From assembly GCA_903922535.1 (NCBI GenBank), contig CAIXUF010001196.1, forward strand, positions 1 to 19,245: 19,245 nt of DNA, given 5' to 3'. This document shows, one piece after another, positions 1 to 9,500 of this stretch. This DNA is from Candidatus Hydrogenedentota bacterium. Its GTDB lineage: Bacteria > Hydrogenedentota > Hydrogenedentia > Hydrogenedentiales > CAITNO01. The position numbers were made by a program, and so were the translations under genes. How positions within the stretch are numbered: position 1 is the stretch's first letter; each line of letters begins with the position of its first letter. The notes under the pieces are model-generated. The model was not told the DNA's origin, made no database searches, and saw nothing but the letters and a program-made list of their open reading frames with translations.

Positions 1-97
1 CCACACTGGTCTTGGTTTTCGTGGAATCTCATTTGGCTGCGGCTCTGCTGCTCCAGGTTAATACGTCTTCTGCATTATTCCTCCTCTCGCCTCACTA

Positions 98-123
98 GAC
101 CCAAGACCCAAGACCCCAGACCC
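98..123. repeat. 7-bp tandem repeat, four units
   Basis: Two exact copies of GACCCAA are followed by GACCCCA and a partial GACCC. The repeat lies in a pyrimidine-rich non-coding stretch. Bases 1-314 contain no ORF with a convincing start or domain, and apart from this repeat I see nothing in them. It is probably a slippage-prone simple repeat with no evident function. Confidence 0.75.
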
Positions 124-314
124 TTCTTTTGGTTCCGGCCCAGGCGCTCCAACTTCATCCATGTCCATTTCCGCCGTTCCCGACTCCCAGATTCGTCCCC
201 GGCAACTACCGCGAGGCCCTTTGGTCCAACAAATTATTCAACGCGTGTTTAAACGGCGCGCGGCGTATCACAGGGCGGAGAAAGAAGGTGCCCCGTTGCC
301 TCAAGTAAAAATCT

Positions 315-328
315 ACCCGAATTCGGGT
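315..328. promoter_or_regulatory. Perfect 14-bp palindrome abutting a promoter (candidate operator)
   Basis: ACCCGAATTCGGGT is a perfect dyad that ends two bases before the -35 box of the promoter at 331-359. A dimeric regulator could bind here just upstream of the polymerase. The palindrome is directly visible. The operator role is inferred only from its position, and no regulator gene is present in the window. Confidence 0.4.
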
Positions 329-330
329 GC

Positions 331-359
331 TTGACAGCCTGAGGGCCGGGGCGTACACT
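331..359 (+). promoter_or_regulatory. Sigma70-like promoter of the giant surface protein gene
   Basis: The -35 box TTGACA (331-336) matches consensus fully. A 17-bp spacer leads to TACACT (354-359), a 4/6 match to TATAAT. Transcription would start near 366 and leave a leader of about 170 nt before the ATG at 536. It is the only strong promoter I see upstream of that gene. Confidence 0.6.
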
Positions 360-365
360 AGTTTT

Positions 366-535
366 CGTGGTATCCGAATGGGATGGCTGCCGGATGCTCA
401 CAGGGTCCACGGGGTTTCACAAAGGATGCGCAGGTGCGCAAGCGACATTGTGGCGGGAAATTCGTTGCGGGAAGTTCCAAACATGCGGGGTGCAGAACTA
501 TGTCCAGACAGGGCATGCCAAGGAAGAAGGGAATC
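366..535 (+). other. Long 5' leader of the giant gene, with short repeats
   Basis: The predicted leader holds TGCGCA-GG-TGCGCA (427-440), in which each half is itself palindromic. It also holds two near-identical 11-mers, GCGGGAAATTC (453-463) and GCGGGAAGTTC (467-477), 14 bp apart. I looked for known riboswitch cores, including the c-di-GMP GEMM type, and found none. The frame is open upstream to 383, but that extension reads as low-complexity and sits before the signal peptide. Confidence 0.4.
521..530 (+). promoter_or_regulatory. Ribosome binding site deciding the start at 536
   Basis: The purine run AGGAAGAAGG ends five bases before ATG 536. This start puts a classical signal peptide at the extreme N-terminus. 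The upstream in-frame ATGs (383 and others) would bury the signal behind up to 51 extra residues and lack a comparable site. Confidence 0.65.
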
Positions 536-3500
536 ATGAGCAGACATTTGAACGCGGGCTTTATTTGGGTTTCAATCATGGCGGCGTTTCTGTGCGGCGT
601 CCCGACCGCACCCGTCTTTGCCGCGCCCCAGCTTCTGGCAGCACAGGCCGAAGTTATTGCCAGCGTTGCGTCCCAGGCGGTGGAAACCGGCACCTACACC
701 GCGCCGGCCGGCAAGAACCGCGTCCTGGTGCTTACGACATCAACGTACAAATCATCGTTGGGGAACCAGGCCGATGCGGTCGTTTCCACCACCACGCTGC
801 CGACGTGGAACGGAAAGACATTCACCAAGGCGGAGGGGGGCATTCTCTTAATTGGCACCACCAACGGACACGGCGTGGAACAGTTCTATGCGGCGATTGG
901 CGATTCGACCGTCACCCAGACCTACACGCTGACGGTAACCTACCAGGGCAGCATAGACAGGAAGCAGGCGGCGATTACCTGTTTGGGCAACATTGATCAG
1001 ACGAGTCCGCGTTCCGGCGTCACGTACGGGGCCTACGCAAACAGCGGCACCGCGACTTCGGGTCTGACCAATGTGACCACGGCCAATTTGACCAACGGGC
1101 CCATTCCAGTGGACTTTGTCATCGTTGACAGTGCTGCCCTCGTCCCGGCCAGTTCGACATTGACACTGACCGCGGCGGCAGGTCAGACCAACGTGGCCAC
1201 CTGGCTCAGCGCCACCAATCGCAAGTATTCGACCGGCAACTTCCACATGGCCACATCCGCCAACAAGTTGATGAACTATACGTCGAACGCCAGCACCGGC
1301 AGGTGGGGCATCTGCGCCGCGGCATACAAGCCGTCGTACTCCGTAACCGCGACGGCGGGCACGGGGGGAAGCCTTTCCGGCTGGACCGACGGCAGCTACG
1401 ACAATAATGCCAGTGTAAGCATCACCGCGGTGCCGGCCACCGGCTATCACTTCTTGAACTGGCAGGCCAAAACCGCCGCGCTGGGTGTCACTCCCGACAA
1501 TTTTGTTGACGTTACCGGCGCCAACACCTCGCCGTACGTTTTTCATGCCGGCCTGAAGAACGACAATATCGTTCAGTCCGCCGCGCTGGACCGCAACGGC
1601 CATGTGGTGCAGGCGACCTTCGCCCTGAACACCTATACGGTGACTTTTGATCCGGGGACCGACGGCACGGTGACACCCGGCAGCACGGTCGTGACCTACA
1701 CCTCGACCTACGGGGCGGGCACCGCCGGATCCCTTCCCACGCCCACGCCCGTCACGGGCAAGAACTTTCTCGGGTGGTACACGCAGATCAACGGCGGCGG
1801 CACACTGGTGACCAACGCCACGACGGTGACCATTCTGGCCGACCAAACGCTTTACGCAAGTTGGTCCAATCCCGTCCCCATTACGATAACTGCGGACGCC
1901 AAGACCAAGGTTTACGGCGACGCCGACCCGGCGCTGACTTGGAGCATCACCGCCGGCGCCCTTGAGTCCGGCGACTCGATAACCGGCACACTGACGCGCG
2001 CAACGGGCGAGACTGTCCTTGGCGGCCCCTATACCATCACGCAGGGCTCACTGGCCTTTCCGGCGAAATACACGGTCACCTTTGTTCCCGCAGGCCTGGC
2101 GATCACGCCCAGGTCGCTGACCGTAACCGATGCCGCCGCGGTGAGCAAGGTTTATGACGGCACCGTGTCCGCCACATTCACCGGCACCACGCTTTCGGGC
2201 GTGGTGATATCCGACATTGTCACGGTGACTCCGCCCGCTTCTGGCGCCTTTGCCCACGCAGGCATAGGCACAGGCATTGCGGTCACACCCTCCGGTTCGT
2301 GGACCCTGGGAGGGGCGGCAGCGGGCAATTATGCGGTGATTCAGCCCACTGGATTCACAGCAAACATCACGCAGCGGGCACTCTATGTATCAGGCGCCAC
2401 CGCGTCCAACAAGATCTATGACGGCACCACCACAGCGAGCATTAGCAGCGCGACCCTGATGGGCATAGTGGGTGCCGACAACGTATCGCTGCAAATGCCG
2501 GCGTTCGGCGCCTTTGCAAGCAAGAACGTGGGAGCCGGCATCGCGGTCACGGCGTCCATGACACTGACCGGCAGCGGCGCAGGCAATTACACCCTGACCC
2601 AGCCCACGGGATTGACCGCCAGCATCACGCCAAAGGCGCTCACTGTGTCGGGCATTATGTCTCCAATAAGCAAGACCTATGACGGCACAACGAACGTTTC
2701 GATTTGGATTACAGCGCTGTCGGGCGTGGTGGGCGGCGACTCCGTATCGCCGCCGCTCCCGGCGAGCGGCAATTTTGCGGACAAGAACGTGGGGACCGGC
2801 AAAGCCGTTACGGTGGTCGTGCCGCTCACCGGCAGCGACGCAGGCAATTACACACTGACGCAGCCCACGGGGTTGACCGGGAAGATCACGCCCAAGCCCC
2901 TGGGCGTGACCGGCGCCGTCGCGGCCAACAAGACGTATGATGGGACCTTCAACGCAACCATTACAGGCGCCACGTTGACAGGCGTTGTGGCCGGAGACAT
3001 CGTGACGCTGGAACCGTCGATGTTCGGCGATTTCATGAGCAAGGACGCGGGCGAGGGAATCGCGGTGGCGACGGTGCTGGCGCTGACCGGCAGCGACGCA
3101 GGTAATTACATCCTGAACACGCAGGCAGGATTGACGGCAAATATCACGGTCGCGCCGTTGACCGTCGCAATCGTCGGCAATCCGACCAAGACAGCCGATG
3201 GCAGCACCGTCGCCACGCTTAATCCATCCAACTACTGGATAGGCGGTCTTGTGGCGGCAGATACGATTACGATTACCAAGAGCAACGGCTCTTATGACAG
3301 CGCCGCGGCTGGCGCAAGAAGCGTTACAGTCTCCCTGTCTCCGGACGATTTCGCGCCCGGCTCTAACACCTTGCTGTCCAATTATTCTCTACCGACGATT
3401 GCGACCGGTTTCGGCACCATCGTTGGCAAAACCGTCCCCGTGATCAACGCCTGGCCGACGGCCTCAACCATCAGTTACGGGCAGGCGCTCAACGCCTCGG

Positions 3501-6500
3501 CCTTGAGCGGCGGATCCGCCTCGACCAGTGGCAGCTTTGCCTTCACCACGCCGTCCATGGCACCGTCCAATGCGGGCATGTTTGAGGCAGACGTTACCTT
3601 CACGCCGATCGACGGGTCTGCATACGCCACGGCATCGGGTTTGGTGACAGTCATGGTGAACAAGGCCACGCCGGCCATTACCCCGCCGACCGCATCATCC
3701 ATCATCATTGGCCAGGCGCTGAGCACCTCGACACTCATCGGGGGCTCGGCCCGGAATCCGTACAACTGGGCCATGGTGGCTGGAAGTTTCGCGTTCACGA
3801 CACCCTCCGTGATTCCGGCGGGGACAGGACCACAGCCCGTGGTGTTCACCCCCATGGACACGGCCAGCTACAACGCTCCGGCTGAGTTCTCCGTGACGGT
3901 GGCAGTACAACCGGCACCGTTCACTGTCGAAGCGGTCAGCGCGCTGAGTATCCGAGCACCCCTTGAAGGGTCCGCAACGTTTGAGGTGAGGGCCGTGGGT
4001 GCCATCGGCACCCCGTACTATGCCTGGCACAGGATGAATGCCGAAGGCATTTGGGTGCCCGTGTACGACAAGGAGGAGGAGGCGCTGGTCATCAGCCCGG
4101 TGACGAATGACGTCGCAGGTCCATACAGGTGCACCGTAACCGACGAGGTGACATCGGTGGATTCGCCGATCTTCACATTGGCGATTTGCGACACGTCGAA
4201 GCTTGCGATCAGCTTGATTGGCGCGGCTTCGGTGAGCGTGCAGTTGGGCGACAGCTTTACTGATCCGGGCGCGACGGCCACGGACGCGTGCGCCGGTGAT
4301 GTGACGGGCAACATTGTGGTCAGCGGCGACACGATCAACACCGCCGCGCCCGGCACCTACGTGATTCGCTATAACGTGGGCGACGGCAACGGAAATGCCG
4401 CAGCCGAGGTGGTGCGGACGGTCACAGTGGGCAAATTCTATCTCGTGGACGCGCAGAATAGCGCCGGGCCGTGGGACGGCGTCGCCTGGGCCACGGCGTT
4501 CCGCGACATTCAGTCGGCGGTGGACGCAGCCGCGAACGACGGCGGCGGTGATGTGCTGGTCGCGGCAGGCACCTACACCGCAACAACGGACCCGGTGGTG
4601 ACGATGCGGCCCGGAGTGCATCTGTTTGGCGGGTTCTCAGGCACGACATCTTCAGGCGGACAGCGCGATTTGTCGAAGAACATAACCGTCTTTGACGGGC
4701 AAAACGTGCGCCGCTGCGTGATTGGCGCCAACAATGCGGCACTGGACGGCTTTGTCGTGGCACGTGGACTCGCATCATACGGCGGCGGGATGTATAACGA
4801 TTCATCCTCCCCGACGGTGGTGAACTGCTCGTTCACGGAAAACTCGGCCAGCCAGGCCGGCGGGATGTACAACTATTCATCCTCCCCGGCAGTGGTGAAC
4901 TGCACGTTCACCGGAAACTCGGCCAACTACTACGGCGGCGGGATGCAGAATAGTAATTACGCATCACCCACGGTGGTGAACTGCACGTTCACGGGGAACT
5001 CGACCAACTACGACGGCAGCGGCGGCAACGGCGGCGGGATGTACAACGACTACTATTCTTACCCAATATTGACAAATTGTATCCTGTGGGGCGATTCCTC
5101 CGGATGGAATAACAGTGAAATATCCGATTTTTCTTCTGCGCCATCAGTGTCCTTTTCCTGTATCGGGGGCGGTTACCCCGGCACCGGGAATATCAACGGG
5201 GATCCGGGTTTTGTGGGCGTTCCCGGGGGCGGCAGCCTGCAACTTCGGGCGGGTTCCCCGTGCATTGATACCGGCATGGCATCGGGTGCGCCCGGCACCG
5301 ATATCCGCGGCGCAGCCCGTCCCCAGGGCGCGGGCGTTGACATGGGTGCCTACGAGGGATCTGTTACGCCCGCTGACATTGTCACGCTCACGGTGCAGAT
5401 TTCCCCAACCGATTACGGCACGGCAGTTCCTGCAGCGGGGCCGCACCTCTTTGCCCGCGGTGAAATGGTCCCATTGTCTGCCTTGGCGGCCATCGGCCGG
5501 GAGTTTGCCGGTTGGAGTGGTGATCTTTCGGGCGCGTCACCTTATCCTGGCTTGCTCATGGACGGCAACAAGACGGTCACTGCGAACTTCGTAGCGGGGA
5601 CCTATGCACTAACATACATGGCGGGCGCGCACGGGATGATCCGCGGTGACGTGCTGCAGATGGTGGAGTATCAGGACAGCGGCACGACCGTGGAGGCGGT
5701 GGCCGACCCCGGCTGCCGCTTTGTCCAATGGAGCGACGGTTCCACGCAGAATCCCCGCACGGACGAGAATGTCTCGGGAAACATCTCTGTCACCGCAATC
5801 TTCACTTCGGTTTACACATTGGCCTATTCCTCCGGGGGGCACGGAACGATCTATGGAACGACGCTTCAGACGGTGGACGAGGGCATGAATGGAGCGCGGG
5901 TGACCGCCGCGGCGGACATTGGGTACCACTTTGTCCGGTGGAGCGACGGTTCCACGCAAAACCCGCGCACGGATGTGAACGTGACGGCGGACCTTGCCGT
6001 GTCGGCGGTTTTCGGTGTCTTCCGCACACTGAACTATGCGGCCGGGGCACACGGCGCCATTCAAGGCGCCGCAACGCAATCAGTGGACGAGGGCATGGAC
6101 GGCACGCCGGTGACCGCCGTGGCGGACACCGGGTGCCACTTTGTCCAGTGGAGTGACGGCCTAACCAGCGCAACCCGCACAGACACGAACATTGTCACGA
6201 GTCTCTTCGTCACCGCCGAGTTTGCCGAAGGGGCGCTGGTCTATCGTGTCTCCGGCCAAAACAACGCCGGCCCCTGGGATGGCGCCACCTGGGCCACGGC
6301 GTTTCAGGATATTCAGTCCGCTGTGGATGCGGCTTCGGCGACGCAAGGCGAGCTGTGGGTGGCCCTGGGAACCTATGTCTCCACAGGCGATCCCGTGGTG
6401 ACGATGCGGCCCGGCGTGGCGCTCTATGGCGGGTTCGCGGGCACGGAAAGCTCGCGCGGTCAGCGCGACTGGTCGGCGAATGTCACCGCCATTAACGGCG

Positions 6501-9500
6501 ACAATGCACGCCGGTGCGTCGTCGGCGCCAATAATGCAGTACTGGACGGGTTCACCATCGCACATGGAAGCGCCTCTCAGGGTGCCGGGATGTACAACAG
6601 TTCCGCATCCCCGACTGTGGCGAACTGCGTATTCACGGGAAACTCGGCCAGCTACGGTGCCGGGATATACAACAGTTCCGCATCCCCGACGATGACGAAC
6701 TGCGTATTCACGGGAAACTCGGCCAACTGCGGCGCTGGGATGTACAACTCCTTTTATGCATCACCCACGCTGGCAAACTGCGTATTCACGGGAAACTCGG
6801 CCGGCCAAGGCGGGGGGATGTACAACAATGAGGAAACATCACCCACGCTGACGAACTGCGTATTCACGGGAAACTCGGCCGACTACGGCGGTGGGATGCA
6901 CAATTACCCCTTTTCTTCACCCGTGGTGACGAATTGCATTCTTTGGGGCGACAGCGCCTACTGGGGCGCGGAGATGTATAACTATAATGGGCAGCAGTCG
7001 ATAGCTTCAGTGACCTATTCCTGTGTTGCGGGGGGGTACCCGGGCGCGGGAAACATTGACACGGACCCGCAGTTTGTGAATCTCGGCGAAGACCGTCTGC
7101 AATTGTGGGCCGGTTCCCCCTGTATCGACACCGGAACGGAGGTCGGCGCTCCCGTCACGGATATCCGCGGCGTGACCCGGCCCCAGGGCGCGGGTATCGA
7201 CATGGGTGTGTATGAGGGGGCAGTAAAACCGGAAGACATTGTCACACTCACGGTGCAGGTTTCCCCGTCCGGTCTTGGCGTCACCACACCGTCCGAAGGG
7301 GCGCATTCGTTTGTTCGGGGCGAGAGGGTTAGGCTGTCCGCCGCAGTGCCCTCCGACTGGTCATTTGAAGGATGGAGCGGTGACGTCTCCAGTCCGCTCC
7401 CGGAGTGCTGGATTGTCCTGGATGCCGACAAGGTGGTGACCGCCGCCTTCTCGACGGAACTGCTCCCCGCACCCACCGCGCTGAACCCCAACCAGGGAAC
7501 ACCCGTTGGCGGCACCATCGTGGACATTGCTGGCACAGGCTTCACCGTGGCAGGAAGGACCCGCGTCCTGTTCGGCGGCATTGAAGCGCTTGCGGTGTCC
7601 GCGCAGCTTTATGACGACGGTTTGCACATCATCTGCGAAACCCCGCCGCACGCCGCCGGGGTGGTGGATGTCGAGGTGGTCAATCCCGACGGCGCATCGG
7701 CCATTCTCCCCGGCGGATTCACTTACGTTGACCTTGTACCCCCGCTCATCACGAACTGCGGGGGGTATTTCATCCATGGGGCGAATGCGCGTTGCGGAGC
7801 CGTGCTGCCGGACTTTGCCCAGTTTGTGGAGGCCACGGACGACGTGACCCCCGCGGAAGACCTCATCATCACGCAGGTTCCCGCGGTGGGCACCGAGGTG
7901 TTTCTGGGAGAGACGCCGGTGACCGTTACTGTGACAGACCAGGCAGGCAACTCCTCCACCTGCATCTCCATCTTGTCCACGGTCGACATGACGCCCCCCG
8001 TGATTACGCTCGTGGGCGGCCCCGTGGTCATGGTGGACTGCGGCGGGACCTACACCGAGCCGGGCGCCATTGCCACGGACAATTGCGTGTCCGGCCTGCC
8101 GGTCACCGTGGGCGGCATGACCGTGAACCCGGCGGTGCCGGGCACGTATATCGTGACATACGATGCGAAAGACGGCTTGGGCAACACTTCCGTTCGGGCT
8201 ATGAGAACCGTGACCGTGACGGATCGAACCGCGCCGGTCATCACGCTGAACGGTGCCGCATCGGTTAACATTGAATGCGGCAGCACCTATACCGAATTGG
8301 GTGCCACAGCGATGGATGCCTGCGCGGGCGATCTGAGCGCGGGTGTTATCGTGGCGGGCGGCGTAAACACCGCCGTGCCCGGCTCCTACAGCATGATCTA
8401 TCTTGTCAGCGACGGCAGGAATCTGGCCAGCGCCACCCGCATGGTGACGGTCACAGACACGGCCCCGCCGGTCATCACGCTGAACGGTTTGCCGTCGGTC
8501 ACCGTGGACTGCGGCGGCACCTATGCCGACCCGGGCGCCACCGCGATGGATGCATGCGCGGGCGGCCTGACCCGGGCCATCATCGTGGCGGGCAGCGTGA
8601 ACACCGCCGTGCCCGGCACGCACACCGTGATTTATCTCGTCAGCGACGGCAGGAACATGGCCTCCGCCCAGCGCACCGTGACCGTGGTGGACCGTGCCGC
8701 GCCGGTCATCACGATAAACGGCCCGCCGACACTGACGGTTGAGTGCGGCGGCGTGTACAACGAACTGGGCGCCACGGCAACGGATGCCTGCATGGGCGAC
8801 CTGACCGGGAGCATCGTTGTGGCGGGCAGCGTGAACACCGGCCTGCGCGGCGTCTACAGCATCCTTTATCTCGTCACCGACGGCAAGTACCTGGCCTATG
8901 CCGGGAGAACTGTGTCGGTGGTGGACACGACCGCGCCGGTCATCCTGCTGAACGGTTTGCCGTCGGTCACCGTTGAATATGGCGGCACCTACGTTGATCC
9001 GGGCGCCACCGCGACGGACAATTGCACGGCCGCGGTGACGGTGACCGTGGGCGGCCAGACCGTGAACACGGCAGTGCCGGGCACCTATGCGGTCAGCTAC
9101 AGCGCGAACGACGGCAGGGGCAACAGCAGCACCATGACGCGCATGGTGACCGTTGCGGACACGACCGTTCCGGTCATCACCCTGAACGGCTCCCCCGCCG
9201 TCACGGTGGCGTGCGGCGGCACCTACACGGACGCGGGCGCCACGGCCAATGACGGATACGCGGGCAATGTGACCAGCCGCATCACGGTCGTCAACCCGGT
9301 GAACACGTCGGCGCCCGGCGTCTACACGGTGCGCTACAACGCGGACGACGGCTACGGCAACCGCGCCGTGGAGGTGACCCGGACGGTGACCGTGACGGAC
9401 ACAGTGAAACCCGTCATCACGCTCAACGGCGCGGCTTCGGCCACGGTGGAATGCGGCACGCCCTATGTGGACGCGGGCGCGCGGGCCGCGGATGCCTGCA

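Noticed and set aside
58..90. Tiny minus-strand ORF behind a GGAGG-like site (MQKTY)
   Set aside because: Only five codons, with no promoter or conserved context visible.
383..535. N-terminal extension of the giant protein to ATG 383
   Set aside because: The extra 51 residues have no function-like features and would bury the signal peptide. ATG 536 has a good ribosome binding site.
366..535. c-di-GMP (GEMM) riboswitch in the leader of the giant gene
   Set aside because: The region has scattered CACAGGG-like and GCGCAAG-like strings but lacks the conserved core and the GGGTTACCG-type second half.
4800..6900. CRISPR array, because of regularly spaced near-identical repeats of about 27 bp
   Set aside because: Spacing and spacers keep the reading frame of a beta-helix protein, the spacers are themselves similar to each other, and no cas genes are present.
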